A stretch of DNA of 64,000 bases from positions 1,488,001-1,552,000 of the forward strand of contig NW_025963552.1 in NCBI RefSeq assembly GCF_910591885.1, given 5' to 3'. The position numbers and the translations under genes were made by a program. The notes beneath the pieces were generated by a model. It made no database searches and was not told the origin of the DNA. It worked only from the letters and a program-made list of their open reading frames with translations. The stretch is from Bombus terrestris (Eukaryota > Arthropoda > Insecta > Hymenoptera > Apidae). Positions 25,082 through 40,800 of the stretch are shown piece after piece (the stretch's first letter is position 1; each line of letters begins with the position of its first letter).

Positions 25082-28000
25082 TTATGTGAAACTATTCACA
25101 AACTGTAAACATTTGTCAGCAGGCAATAGGATAAATACTTCCGGCTCCTCTGGCTGGTGCGAATGTTTCAATGTCCGTATGTGCCAAACCGTTAGATTGT
25201 GATACACCTTCACGCGTCTCTCGCTCGCTGCGCTCGCTCGAAAACTATAGCCTAACCTAAAACCAATCCCTCTTGCGTTAGTCATTCGATATGAAGGCGA
25301 CTTATTTCGAATTTGCGAACGTGTCGGATCGGATGTGAGGTTGGACTAAATTTTTACGAGCGAGCGGAGCGAGCGAGCAACGATCACAATTTCCAAGGTA
25401 TACATATACCTTGCAATATGCATATATATCGTGTTAGTACCTAATTTTGTTAGCCACTTCGGACATCACATTGGACTGTAGTATGTGGAAATAGTACTAT
25501 TTATGTGAAACTATTCACAAACTGTAAACATTTGTCAGCAGGCTATAGGATAAAGACTTGCGGCTCCTCGGGCTGGTGCGAATGTTTCAATGTCAGTATG
25601 TGCCAAACCGTTGGATTGTGACACACCTTTACGCGTCTCTCGCTCGCTGCGCTCGCTCGAAAACTATAGCGTAACCTAAAACCAATCCATCTTGCGTTCA
25701 TTATTCGATATGGTGGCGACTTATTTCGAATTGGCGAACGTGTCGGATCGGATGTGAGGTTGGACTAAATTTTTACGAGCGAGCGGAGCGAGCGAGCAAC
25801 GATCACAATTTGCAAGGTATACATATACCTTATATTGCCTTGCATATATTTCGTGTTAGTACCTAATTTTGTCAGCCACTTCGGACATCACATTGGACTG
25901 TAGTATGTGGAAATAGTACTATTTATGTGAAACTATTCACAAACTGTAAACATTTGTCAGCAGGCAATAGGATAAAGACTTCCGGCTCCTCGGGCTGGTG
26001 CGAATGTTTCAATGTCCGTATGTGCCAAACCGTTGGATTGTGACACACCTTTACGCGTCTCTCGTTCGCTGCGCTCGCTCGAAAACTATAGCGTAACCTA
26101 AAACCAATCCATCTTGCGCTCATTATTCGATATGGTGGCGACTTATTTCGAATTTGCGAACGTGTCGGATCGGATGTGAGGTTGGACTAAATTTTTACGA
26201 GCGAGCGGAGCGAGCGAGCAACGATCACAATTTGCAAGGTATACATATACCTTATATTGCCTTGCATATATTTCGTGTTAGTACCTAATTTTGTCAGCCA
26301 CTTCAGACATCACATTGGACTGTAGTATGTGGAAATAGTACTATTTATGTGAAACTATTCACAAACTGTAAACAATTGTCAGCAGGCAATAGGATAAAGA
26401 CTTCCGGCTCCTCGGGCTGGTGCGAATGTTTCAATGTCAGTATGTGCCAAACCGTTGGATTGTGACACACCTTTACGCGTCTCTCGCTCGCTGCGCTCGC
26501 TCGAAAACTATAGCGTAACCTAAAACCAATCCATCTTGCGTTCATTATTCGATATGGTGGCGACTTATTTCGAATTTGCGAACGTGTCGGATCGGATGTG
26601 AGGTTGGACTAAATTTTTACGAGCGAGCAGAGCGAGCGAGCATCGATCACAATATGCAAGGTATACATATACCTTGCAATATGCATATATATCGTGTTAG
26701 TACCTAATTTCGTCAGCCACTTCGGACATCACATTGCCCTGTAGTATGTGGAAATAGTACTATTTATGTGAAACTATTCACAAACTGTAAACATTTGTCA
26801 GCAGGCAATAGGATAAAGACATCCGGCTCCTCGGGCTGGTGCGAATGTTTCAATGTCAGTATGTGCCAAACCGTTGGATTGTGACACACCTTTACGCGTC
26901 TCTCGCTCGATGCGCTCGCTCGAAAGCTGTAGCCTAACCTAAACCCAATCCATCTTGCGTTAGTCATTCGATATGAAGGCAACTTATTTCGAATTTGCGA
27001 ACGTGTCGGATCGTATGTGAGGTTGGACTAAATTTTTACGAGCGAGCGGAGCGAGCGAGCAACGATCACAATTTGCAAGGTATACATATACCTTATATTG
27101 CCTTGCATATATTTCGTGTTAGTACCTAATTTTGTCAGCCATTTCGGACATCACATTGGACTGTAGTATGTGGAAATAGTACTATTTATGTGAAACTAAT
27201 CACAAACTGTAAACATTTGTCAGCAGGCAATAGGATAAAGACTTCCGGCTCCTCGGGCTGGTGCGAATGTTTCAATATCCGTATGTGCCAAACCGTTGGA
27301 TTGTGACACACCTTTACGCGTCTCTCGTTCGCTGCGCTCGCTCGAAAACTATAGCGTAACCTAAAACCAATCCATCTTGCGTTCATTATTCGATATGGTG
27401 GCGACTTATTTCGAATTTGCGAACGTGTCGGATCGTATGTGAGGTTGGACTAAATTTTTACGAGCGAGCGGAGCGAGCGAGCAACGATCACAATTAGCAA
27501 GGTATACATATACCTTATATTGCCTTGCATATATTTCGTGTTAGTACCTAATTTTGTCAGCCACATCGGACATCACATTGGACTGTAGTATGTGGAAATA
27601 GTACTATTTATGTGAAACTATTCACAAACTGTAAACATTTGTCAGCAGGCAATAGGATAAAGACTTCCGGCTCCTCGGGCTGGTGCGAATGTTTCAATGT
27701 CCGTATGTGCCAAACCGTTAGATTGTGATACACCTTCACGCGTCTCTCGCTCGCTGCGCTCGCTCGAAAACTATAGCGTAACCTAAAACCAATCCATCTT
27801 GCGTTCATTATTCGATATGGTGGCGACTTATTTCGAATTTGCGAACGTGTCGGATCGGATTTGAGGTTGGACTAAATTTTTACGAGCGAGCGGAGCGAGC
27901 GAGCAACGATCACAATTTGCAAGGTATATGTATACCTTGCAATATGCATATATATCGTGTTAGTACCTAATTTCGTCAGCCACTTCGGACATCACATTGC

Positions 28001-31000
28001 CCTGTAGTATGTGGAAATAGTACTATTTATGTGAAACTATTCACAAACTGTAAACATTTGTCAGCAGGCAATAGGATAAATACTTCCGGCTCCTCTGGCT
28101 GGTGCGAATGTTTCAATGTCCGTATGTGCCAAACCGTTAGATTGTGATACACCTTCACGCGTCTCTCGCTCGCTGCGCTCGCTCGAAAACTATAGCCTAA
28201 CCTAAAACCAATCCCTCTTGCGTTAGTCATTCGATATGAAGGCGACTTATTTCGAATTTGCGAACGTGTCGGATCGGATGTGAGGTTGGACTAAATTTTT
28301 ACGAGCGAGCGGAGCGAGCGAGCAACGATCACAATTTCCAAGGTATACATATACCTTGCAATATGCATATATATCGTGTTAGTACCTAATTTTGTTAGCC
28401 ACTTCGGACATCACATTGGACTGTAGTATGTGGAAATAGTACTATTTATGTGAAACTATTCACAAACTGTAAACATTTGTCAGCAGGCTATAGGATAAAG
28501 ACTTGCGGCTCCTCGGGCTGGTGCGAATGTTTCAATGTCAGTATGTGCCAAACCGTTGGATTGTGACACACCTTTACGCGTCTCTCGCTCGCTGCGCTCG
28601 CTCGAAAACTATAGCGTAACCTAAAACCAATCCATCTTGCGTTCATTATTCGATATGGTGGCGACTTATTTCGAATTGGCGAACGTGTCGGATCGGATGT
28701 GAGGTTGGACTAAATTTTTACGAGCGAGCGGAGCGAGCGAGCAACGATCACAATTTGCAAGGTATACATATACCTTATATTGCCTTGCATATATTTCGTG
28801 TTAGTACCTAATTTTGTCAGCCACTTCGGACATCACATTGGACTGTAGTATGTGGAAATAGTACTATTTATGTGAAACTATTCACAAACTGTAAACATTT
28901 GTCAGCAGGCAATAGGATAAAGACTTCCGGCTCCTCGGGCTGGTGCGAATGTTTCAATGTCCGTATGTGCCAAACCGTTGGATTGTGACACACCTTTACG
29001 CGTCTCTCGTTCGCTGCGCTCGCTCGAAAACTATAGCGTAACCTAAAACCAATCCATCTTGCGCTCATTATTCGATATGGTGGCGACTTATTTCGAATTT
29101 GCGAACGTGTCGGATCGGATGTGAGGTTGGACTAAATTTTTACGAGCGAGCGGAGCGAGCGAGCAACGATCACAATTTGCAAGGTATACATATACCTTAT
29201 ATTGCCTTGCATATATTTCGTGTTAGTACCTAATTTTGTCAGCCACTTCAGACATCACATTGGACTGTAGTATGTGGAAATAGTACTATTTATGTGAAAC
29301 TATTCACAAACTGTAAACAATTGTCAGCAGGCAATAGGATAAAGACTTCCGGCTCCTCGGGCTGGTGCGAATGTTTCAATGTCAGTATGTGCCAAACCGT
29401 TGGATTGTGACACACCTTTACGCGTCTCTCGCTCGCTGCGCTCGCTCGAAAACTATAGCGTAACCTAAAACCAATCCATCTTGCGTTCATTATTCGATAT
29501 GGTGGCGACTTATTTCGAATTTGCGAACGTGTCGGATCGGATGTGAGGTTGGACTAAATTTTTACGAGCGAGCAGAGCGAGCGAGCATCGATCACAATAT
29601 GCAAGGTATACATATACCTTGCAATATGCATATATATCGTGTTAGTACCTAATTTCGTCAGCCACTTCGGACATCACATTGCCCTGTAGTATGTGGAAAT
29701 AGTACTATTTATGTGAAACTATTCACAAACTGTAAACATTTGTCAGCAGGCAATAGGATAAAGACATCCGGCTCCTCGGGCTGGTGCGAATGTTTCAATG
29801 TCAGTATGTGCCAAACCGTTGGATTGTGACACACCTTTACGCGTCTCTCGCTCGATGCGCTCGCTCGAAAGCTGTAGCCTAACCTAAACCCAATCCATCT
29901 TGCGTTAGTCATTCGATATGAAGGCAACTTATTTCGAATTTGCGAACGTGTCGGATCGTATGTGAGGTTGGACTAAATTTTTACGAGCGAGCGGAGCGAG
30001 CGAGCAACGATCACAATTTGCAAGGTATACATATACCTTATATTGCCTTGCATATATTTCGTGTTAGTACCTAATTTTGTCAGCCATTTCGGACATCACA
30101 TTGGACTGTAGTATGTGGAAATAGTACTATTTATGTGAAACTAATCACAAACTGTAAACATTTGTCAGCAGGCAATAGGATAAAGACTTCCGGCTCCTCG
30201 GGCTGGTGCGAATGTTTCAATATCCGTATGTGCCAAACCGTTGGATTGTGACACACCTTTACGCGTCTCTCGTTCGCTGCGCTCGCTCGAAAACTATAGC
30301 GTAACCTAAAACCAATCCATCTTGCGTTCATTATTCGATATGGTGGCGACTTATTTCGAATTTGCGAACGTGTCGGATCGTATGTGAGGTTGGACTAAAT
30401 TTTTACGAGCGAGCGGAGCGAGCGAGCAACGATCACAATTAGCAAGGTATACATATACCTTATATTGCCTTGCATATATTTCGTGTTAGTACCTAATTTT
30501 GTCAGCCACATCGGACATCACATTGGACTGTAGTATGTGGAAATAGTACTATTTATGTGAAACTATTCACAAACTGTAAACATTTGTCAGCAGGCAATAG
30601 GATAAAGACTTCCGGCTCCTCGGGCTGGTGCGAATGTTTCAATGTCCGTATGTGCCAAACCGTTAGATTGTGATACACCTTCACGCGTCTCTCGCTCGCT
30701 GCGCTCGCTCGAAAACTATAGCGTAACCTAAAACCAATCCATCTTGCGTTCATTATTCGATATGGTGGCGACTTATTTCGAATTTGCGAACGTGTCGGAT
30801 CGGATTTGAGGTTGGACTAAATTTTTACGAGCGAGCGGAGCGAGCGAGCAACGATCACAATTTGCAAGGTATACATATACCTTGCAATATGCATATATAT
30901 CGTGTTAGTACCTAATTTCGTCAGCCACTTCGGACATCACATTGCCCTGTAGTATGTGGAAATAGTACTATTTATGTGAAACTATTCACAAACTGTAAAC

Positions 31001-31809
31001 ATTTGTCAGCAGGCAATAGGATAAATACTTCCGGCTCCTCTGGCTGGTGCGAATGTTTCAATGTCCGTATGTGCCAAACCGTTAGATTGTGATACACCTT
31101 CACGCGTCTCTCGCTCGCTGCGCTCGCTCGAAAACTATAGCCTAACCTAAAACCAATCCCTCTTGCGTTAGTCATTCGATATGAAGGCGACTTATTTCGA
31201 ATTTGCGAACGTGTCGGATCGGATGTGAGGTTGGACTAAATTTTTACGAGCGAGCGGAGCGAGCGAGCAACGATCACAATTTCCAAGGTATACATATACC
31301 TTGCAATATGCATATATATCGTGTTAGTACCTAATTTTGTTAGCCACTTCGGACATCACATTGGACTGTAGTATGTGGAAATAGTACTATTTATGTGAAA
31401 CTATTCACAAACTGTAAACATTTGTCAGCAGGCTATAGGATAAAGACTTGCGGCTCCTCGGGCTGGTGCGAATGTTTCAATGTCAGTATGTGCCAAACCG
31501 TTGGATTGTGACACACCTTTACGCGTCTCTCGCTCGCTGCGCTCGCTCGAAAACTATAGCGTAACCTAAAACCAATCCATCTTGCGTTCATTATTCGATA
31601 TGGTGGCGACTTATTTCGAATTGGCGAACGTGTCGGATCGGATGTGAGGTTGGACTAAATTTTTACGAGCGAGCGGAGCGAGCGAGCATCGATCACAATA
31701 TGCAAGGTATACATATACCTTGCAATATGCATATATATCGTGTTAGTACCTAATTTCGTCAGCCACTTCGGACATCACATTGCCCTGTAGTATGTGGAAA
31801 TAGTACTAT
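25082..31809. repeat. 7-mer higher-order repeat, two copies plus a partial (2945 bp)
   Basis: Copies span 25082-28026 and 28027-30971, followed by a partial copy 30972-31809. Anchor pairs such as 25923/28868, 26345/29290, 26764/29709 and 27186/30131 are exactly 2945 bp apart. Shared rare marks are TTTCCAAGG near 25391/28336/31281, CGGATTTGAGG near 24911/27856/30801 and ATTTCGGAC near 27140/30085. Confidence 0.88.
27917..27942. repeat. Second core palindrome with flipped centre
   Basis: The arms are the same and the TG centre is at 27929-27930. The flanking subfamily differs from that at 5231 (TTTCGTCAGCC and GCCCTGTAG here, TTTTGTTAGCC and GGACTGTAG there). The corresponding copies one 7-mer upstream and downstream (near 24980 and 30870) have CA. 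Confidence 0.9.
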
Positions 31810-34800
31810 TTATGTGAAACTATTCACAAACTGTAAACATTTCTCAGCAGGCAATAGGATAAATACTTCCGGCTCCTCTGGCTGGTGCGAATGTTTCAAT
31901 GTCCGTATGTGCCAAACCGTTAGATTGTGATACACCTTCACGCGTCTCTCGCTCGCTGCGCTCGCTCGAAAACTATAGCCTAACCTAAAACCAATCCCTC
32001 TTGCGTTAGTCATTCGATATGAAGGCGACTTATTTCGAATTTGCGAACGTATCGGATCGGATGTGAGGTTGGACTAAATTTTTACGAGCGAGCGGAGCGA
32101 GCGAGCAACTATCACAATTTGCAAGGTATACATATACCTTGCAATATGCATATATATCGTGTTAGTACCTAATTTTGTCAGCCACATCGGACATCACATT
32201 GCACTGTAGTATGTCGAAATAGAACTATTTATGCGAAACTATTCACAAACTGTATACATTTGTCAGCAGGCTATAGGATAAAGACTTCCGGCTCCTCGGG
32301 CTGGTGCGAATGTTTCAATGTCCGTATGTGCCAAACCGTTGGATTGTGACACACCTTTACGCGTCTCTCGCTCGCTGCGCTCGCTCGAAAACTATAGCGT
32401 AACCTAAAACCAATCCATCTTGCGTTCATTATTCGATATGGTGGCGACTTATTTCGAATTTGCGAACGTGTCGGATCGGATGTGAGGTTGGACTAAATCT
32501 TTACGAGCGAGCGGAGCGAGCGAGCAACGATCACAATTTGCAAGGTATACATATACCTTATATTGCCTTGCATATATTTCGTGTTAGTACCTAATTTTGT
32601 CAGCCACTTCGGACATCACATTGGACTGTAGTATGTGGAAATAGTACTATTTATGTGAAACAATTCACAAACTGTAAACATTTGTCAGCAGGCAATAGGA
32701 TAAAGACTTCCGGCTCCTCGGGCTGGTGCGAATGTTTCAATGTCAGTATGTGCCAAACCGTTGGACTGTGACACACCTTTACGCGTCGCTCGCTCGCTGC
32801 GCTCGCTCGAAAACTATAGCGTAACCTAAAACCAATCCATCTTGCGTTCATTATTCGATATGGTGGCGACTTATTTCGAATTTGCGAACGTGTCGGATCG
32901 GATGTGAGGTTGGACTAAATTTTTACGAGCGAGCGGAGCGAGCGAGCAACGATCACAATTTGCAAGGTATACATATACCTTATATTGCCTTGCATATATT
33001 TCGTGTTAGTACCTAATTTTGTCAGCCACTTCAGACATCACATTGGACTGTAGTATGTGGAAATAGTACTATTTATGTGAAACTATTCACAAACTGTAAA
33101 CAATTGTCAGCAGGCAATAGGATAAAGACTTCCGGCTCCTCGGGCTGGTGCGAATGTTTCAATGTCAGTATGTGCCAAACCGTTGGATTGTGACACACCT
33201 TTACGCGTCTCTCGCTCGCTGCGCTCGCTCGAAAACTATAGCGTAACCTAAAACCAATCCATCTTGCGTTCATTATTCGATATGGTGGCGACTTATTTCG
33301 AATTTGCGAACGTGTCGGATCGGATGTGAGGTTGGACTAAATTTTTACGAGCGAGCAGAGCGAGCGAGCATCGATCACAATATGCAAGGTATACATATAC
33401 CTTGCAATATGCATATATATCGTGTTAGTACCTAATTTCGTCAGCCACTTCGGACATCACATTGCCCTGTAGTATGTGGTAATAGTACTATTTATGTGAA
33501 ACTATTCACAAACTGTAAACATTTGTCAGCAGGCAATAGGATAAAGACATCCGGCTCCTCGGGCTGGTGCGAATGTTTCAATGTCAGTATGTGCCAAACC
33601 GTTGGATTGTGACACACCTTTACGCGTCTCTCGCTCGATGCGCTCGCTCGAAAGCTGTAGCCTAACCTAAACCCAATCCATCTTGCGTTAGTCATTCGAT
33701 ATGAAGGCAACTTATTTCGAATTTGCGAACGTGTCGGATCGTATGTGAGGTTGGACTAAATTTTTACGAGCGAGCGGAGCGAGCGAGCAACGATCACAAT
33801 TTGCAAGGTATACATATACCTTATATTGCCTTGCATATATTTCGTGTTAGTACCTAATTTTGTCAGCCATTTCGGACATCACATTGGACTGTAGTATGTG
33901 GAAATAGTACTATTTATGTGAAACTAATCACAAACTGTAAACATTTGTCAGCAGGCAATAGGATAAAGACTTCCGGCTCCTCGGGCTGGTGCGAATGTTT
34001 CAATATCCGTATGTGCCAAACCGTTGGATTGTGACACACCTTTACGCGTCTCTCGTTCGCTGCGCTCGCTCGAAAACTATAGCGTAACCTAAAACCAATC
34101 CATCTTGCGTTCATTATTCGATATGGTGGCGACTTATTTCGAATTTGCGAACGTGTCGGATCGTATGTGAGGTTGGACTAAATTTTTACGAGCGAGCGGA
34201 GCGAGCGAGCAACGATCACAATTAGCAAGGTATACATATACCTTATATTGCCTTGCATATATTTCGTGTTAGTACCTAATTTTGTCAGCCACATCGGACA
34301 TCACATTGGACTGTAGTATGTGGAAATAGTACTATTTATGTGAAACTATTCACAAACTGTAAACATTTGTCAGCAGGCAATAGGATAAAGACTTCCGGCT
34401 CCTCGGGCTGGTGCGAATGTTTCAATGTCCGTATGTGCCAAACCGTTGGATTGTGACACACCTTTACGCGTCTCTCGTTCGCTGCGCTCGCTCGAAAACT
34501 ATAGCGTAACCTAAAACCAATCCATCTTGCGTTCATTATTCGATATGGTGGCGACTTATTTCGAATTTGCGAACGTGTCGGATCGGATGTGAGGTTGGAC
34601 TAAATTTTTACGAGCGAGCGGAGCGAGCGAGCAACGATCACAATTTGCAAGGTATACATATACCTTGCAATATGCATATATATCGTGTTAGTACCTAATT
34701 TTGTTAGCCACTTCGGACATCACATTGGACTGTAGTATGTGGAAATAGTACTATTTATGTGAAACTATTCACAAACTGTAAACATTTGTCAGCAGGCAAT

Positions 34801-37800
34801 AGGATAAATACTTCCGGCTCCTCTGGCTGGTGCGAATGTTTCAATGTCCGTATGTGCCAAACCGTTAGATTGTGATACACCTTCACGCTTCTCTCGCTCG
34901 CTGCGCTCGCTCGAAAACTATAGCCTAACCTAAAACCAATCCCTCTTGCGTTAGTCATTCGATATGAAGGCGACTTATTTCGAATTTGCGAACGTGTCGG
35001 ATCGGATGTGAGGTTGGACTAAATTTTTACGAGCGAGCGGAGCGAGCGAGCAACGATCACAATTTGCAAGGTATACATATACCTTGCAATATGCATATAT
35101 ATCGTGTTAGTACCTAATTTCGTCAGCCACTTCGGACATCACATTGCCCTGTAGTATGTGGAAATAGTACTATTTATGTGAAACTATTCACAAACTGTAA
35201 ACATTTGTCAGCAGGCAATAGGATAAATACTTCCGGCTCCTCTGGCTGGTGCGAATGTTTCAATGTCCGTATGTGCCAAACCGTTAGATTGTGATACACC
35301 TTCACGCGTCTCTCGCTCGCTGCGCTCGCTCGAAAACTATAGCCTAACCTAAAACCAATCCCTCTTGCGTTAGTCATTCGATATGAAGGCGACTTATTTC
35401 GAATTTGCGAACGTGTCGGATCGGATGTGAGGTTGGACTAAATTTTTACGAGCGAGCGGAGCGAGCGAGCAACGATCACAATTTCCAAGGTATACATATA
35501 CCTTGCAATATGCATATATATCGTGTTAGTACCTAATTTTGTTAGCCACTTCGGACATCACATTGGACTGTAGTATGTGGAAATAGTACTATTTATGTGA
35601 AACTATTCACAAACTGTAAACATTTGTCAGCAGGCTATAGGATAAAGACTTGCGGCTCCACGGGCTGGTGCGAATGTTTCAATGTCAGTATGTGCCAAAC
35701 CGTTGGATTGTGACACACCTTTACGCGTCTCTCGCTCGCTGCGCTCGCTCGAAAACTATAGCGTAACCTAAAACCAATCCATCTTGCGTTCATTATTCGA
35801 TATGGTGGCGACTTATTTCGAATTGGCGAACGTGTCGGATCGGATGTGAGGTTGGACTAAATTTTTACGAGCGAGCGGAGCGAGCGAGCAACGATCACAA
35901 TTTGCAAGGTATACATATACCTTATATTGCCTTGCATATATTTCGTGTTAGTACCTAATTTTGTCAGCCACTTCGGACATCACATTGGACTGTAGTATGT
36001 GGAAATAGTACTATTTATGTGAAACTATTCACAAACTGTAAACATTTGTCAGCAGGCAATAGGATAAAGACTTCCGGCTCCTCGGGCTGGTGCGAATGTT
36101 TCAATGTCCGTATGTGCCAAACCGTTGGATTGTGACACACCTTTACGCGTCTCTCGTTCGCTGCGCTCGCTCGAAAACTATAGCGTAACCTAAAACCAAT
36201 CCATCTTGCGCTCATTATTCGATATGGTGGCGACTTATTTCGAATTTGCGAACGTGTCGGATCGGATGTGAGGTTGGACTAAATTTTTACGAGCGAGCGG
36301 AGCGAGCGAGCAACGATCACAATTTGCAAGGTATACATATACCTTATATTGCCTTGCATATATTTCGTGTTAGTACCTAATTTTGTCAGCCACTCCAGAC
36401 ATCACATTGGACTGTAGTATGTGGAAATAGTACTATTTATGTGAAACTATTCACAAACTGTAAACAATTGTCAGCAGGCAATAGGATAAAGACTTCCGGC
36501 TCCTCGGGCTGGTGCGAATGTTTCAATGTCAGTATGTGCCAAACCGTTGGATTGTGACACACCTTTACGCGTCTCTCGCTCGCTGCGCTCGCTCGAAAAC
36601 TATAGCGTAACCTAAAACCAATCCATCTTGCGTTCATTATTCGATATGGTGGCGACTTATTTCGAATTTGCGAACGTGTCGGATCGGATGTGAGGTTGGA
36701 CTAAATTTTTACGAGCGAGCAGAGCGAGCGAGCATCGATCACAATATGCAAGGTATACATATACCTTGCAATATGCATATATATCGTGTTAGTACCTAAT
36801 TTCGTCAGCCACTTCGGACATCACATTGCCCTGTAGTATGTGGAAATAGTACTATTTATGTGAAACTATTCACAAACTGTAAACATTTGTCAGCAGGCAA
36901 TAGGATAAAGACATCCGGCTCCTCGGGCTGGTGCGAATGTTTCAATGTCAGTATGTGCCAAACCGTTGGATTGTGACACACCTTTACGCGTCTCTCGCTC
37001 GATGCGCTCGCTCGAAAGCTGTAGCCTAACCTAAACCCAATCCATCTTGCGTTAGTCATTCGATATGAAGGCAACTTATTTCGAATTTGCGAACGTGTCG
37101 GATCGTATGTGAGGTTGGACTAAATTTTTACGAGCGAGCGGAGCGAGCGAGCAACGATCACAATTTGCAAGGTATACATATACCTTATATTGCCTTGCAT
37201 ATATTTCGTGTTAGTACCTAATTTTGTCAGCCATTTCGGACATCACATTGGACTGTAGTATGTGGAAATAGTACTATTTATGTGAAACTAATCACAAACT
37301 GTAAACATTTGTCAGCAGGCAATAGGATAAAGACTTCCGGCTCCTCGGGCTGGTGCGAATGTTTCAATATCCGTATGTGCCAAACCGTTGGATTGTGACA
37401 CACCTTTACGCGTCTCTCGTTCGCTGCGCTCGCTCGAAAACTATAGCGTAACCTAAAACCAATCCATCTTGCGTTCATTATTCGATATGGTGGCGACTTA
37501 TTTCGAATTTGCGAACGTGTCGGATCGTATGTGAGGTTGGACTAAATTTTTACGAGCGAGCGGAGCGAGCGAGCAACGATCACAATTAGCAAGGTATACA
37601 TATACCTTATATTGCCTTGCATATATTTCGTGTTAGTACCTAATTTTGTCAGCCACATCGGACATCACATTGGACTGTAGTATGTGGAAATAGTACTATT
37701 TATGTGAAACTATTCACAAACTGTAAACATTTGTCAGCAGGCAATAGGATAAAGACTTCCGGCTCCTCGGGCTGGTGCGAATGTTTCAATGTCCGTATGT

Positions 37801-40800
37801 GCCAAACCGTTAGATTGTGATACACCTTCACGCGTCTCTCGCTCGCTGCGCTCGCTCGAAAACTATAGCGTAACCTAAAACCAATCCATCTTGCGTTCAT
37901 TATTCGATATGGTGGCGACTTATTTCGAATTTGCGAACGTGTCGGATCGGATTTGAGGTTGGACTAAATTTTTACGAGCGAGCGGAGCGAGCGAGCAACG
38001 ATCACAATTTGCAAGGTATACATATACCTTGCAATATGCATATATATCGTGTTAGTACCTAATTTCGTCAGCCACTTCGGACATCACATTGCCCTGTAGT
38101 ATGTGGAAATAGTACTATTTATGTGAAACTATTCACAAACTGTAAACATTTGTCAGCAGGCAATAGGATAAATACTTCCGGCTCCTCTGGCTGGTGCGAA
38201 TGTTTCAATGTCCGTATGTGCCAAACCGTTAGATTGTGATACACCTTCACGCGTCTCTCGCTCGCTGCGCTCGCTCGAAAACTATAGCCTAACCTAAAAC
38301 CAATCCCTCTTGCGTTAGTCATTCGATATGAAGGCGACTTATTTCGAATTTGCGAACGTGTCGGATCGGATGTGAGGTTGGACTAAATTTTTACGAGCGA
38401 GCGGAGCGAGCGAGCAACGATCACAATTTCCAAGGTATACATATACCTTGCAATATGCATATATATCGTGTTAGTACCTAATTTTGTTAGCCACTTCGGA
38501 CATCACATTGGACTGTAGTATGTGGAAATAGTACTATTTATGTGAAACTATTCACAAACTGTAAACATTTGTCAGCAGGCTATAGGATAAAGACTTGCGG
38601 CTCCTCGGGCTGGTGCGAATGTTTCAATGTCAGTATGTGCCAAACCGTTGGATTGTGACACACCTTTACGCGTCTCTCGCTCGCTGCGCTCGCTCGAAAA
38701 CTATAGCGTAACCTAAAACCAATCCATCTTGCGTTCATTATTCGATATGGTGGCGACTTATTTCGAATTGGCGAACGTGTCGGATCGGATGTGAGGTTGG
38801 ACTAAATTTTTACGAGCGAGCGGAGCGAGCGAGCATCGATCACAATATGCAAGGTATACATATACCTTGCAATATGCATATATATCGTGTTAGTACCTAA
38901 TTTCGTCAGCCACTTCGGACATCACATTGCCCTGTAGTATGTGGAAATAGTACTATTTATGTGAAACTATTCACAAACTGTAAACATTTCTCAGCAGGCA
39001 ATAGGATAAATACTTCCGGCTCCTCTGGCTGGTGCGAATGTTTCAATGTCCGTATGTGCCAAACCGTTAGATTGTGATACCCCTTCACGCGTCTCTCGCT
39101 CGCTGCGCTCGCTCGAAAACTATAGCCTAACCTAAAACCAATCCCTCTTGCGTTAGTCATTCGATATGAAGGCGACTTATTTCGAATTTGCGAACGTATC
39201 GGATCGGATGTGAGGTTGGACTAAATTTTTACGAGCGAGCGGAGCGAGCGAGCAACTATCACAATTTGCAAGGTATACATATACCTTGCAATATGCATAT
39301 ATATCGTGTTAGTACCTAATTTTGTTAGCCACATCGGACATCACATTGCACTGTAGTATGTCGAAATAGAACTATTTATGCGAAACTATTCACAAACTGT
39401 ATACATTTGTCAGCAGGCTATAGGATAAAGACTTCCGGCTCCTCGGGCTGGTGCGAATGTTTCAATGTCCGTATGTGCCAAACCGTTGGATTGTGACACA
39501 CCTTTACGCGTCTCTCGCTCGCTGCGCTCGCTCGAAAACTATAGCGTAACCTAAAACCAATCCATCTTGCGTTCATTATTCGATATGGTGGCGACTTATT
39601 TCGAATTTGCGAACGTGTCGGATCGGATGTGAGGTTGGACTAAATCTTTACGAGCGAGCGGAGCGAGCGAGCAACGATCACAATTTGCAAGGTATACATA
39701 TACCTTATATTGCCTTGCATATATTTCGTGTTAGTACCTAATTTTGTCAGCCACTTCGGACATCACATTGGACTGTAGTATGTGGAAATAGTACTATTTA
39801 TGTGAAACAATTCACAAACTGTAAACATTTGTCAGCAGGCAATAGGATAAAGACTTCCGGCTCCTCGGGCTGGTGCGAATGTTTCAATGTCAGTATGTGC
39901 CAAACCGTTGGACTGTGACACACCTTTACGCGTCGCTCGCTCGCTGCGCTCGCTCGAAAACTATAGCGTAACCTAAAACCAATCCATCTTGCGTTCATTA
40001 TTCGATATGGTGGCGACTTATTTCGAATTTGCGAACGTGTCGGATCGGATGTGAGGTTGGACTAAATTTTTACGAGCGAGCGGAGCGAGCGAGCAACGAT
40101 CACAATTTGCAAGGTATACATATACCTTATATTGCCTTGCATATATTTCGTGTTAGTACCTAATTTTGTCAGCCACTTCAGACATCACATTGGACTGTAG
40201 TATGTGGAAATAGTACTATTTATGTGAAACTATTCACAAACTGTAAACAATTGTCAGCAGGCAATAGGATAAAGACTTCCGGCTCCTCGGGCTGGTGCGA
40301 ATGTTTCAATGTCAGTATGTGCCAAACCGTTGGATTGTGACACACCTTTACGCGTCTCTCGCTCGCTGCGCTCGCTCGAAAACTATAGCGTAACCTAAAA
40401 CCAATCCATCTTGCGTTCATTATTCGATATGGTGGCGACTTATTTCGAATTTGCGAACGTGTCGGATCGGATGTGAGGTTGGACTAAATTTTTACGAGCG
40501 AGCAGAGCGAGCGAGCATCGATCACAATATGCAAGGTATACATATACCTTGCAATATGCATATATATCGTGTTAGTACCTAATTTCGTCAGCCACTTCGG
40601 ACATCACATTGCCCTGTAGTATGTGGTAATAGTACTATTTATGTGAAACTATTCACAAACTGTAAACATTTGTCAGCAGGCAATAGGATAAAGACATCCG
40701 GCTCCTCGGGCTGGTGCGAATGTTTCAATGTCAGTATGTGCCAAACCGTTGGATTGTGACACACCTTTACGCGTCTCTCGCTCGATGCGCTCGCTCGAAA

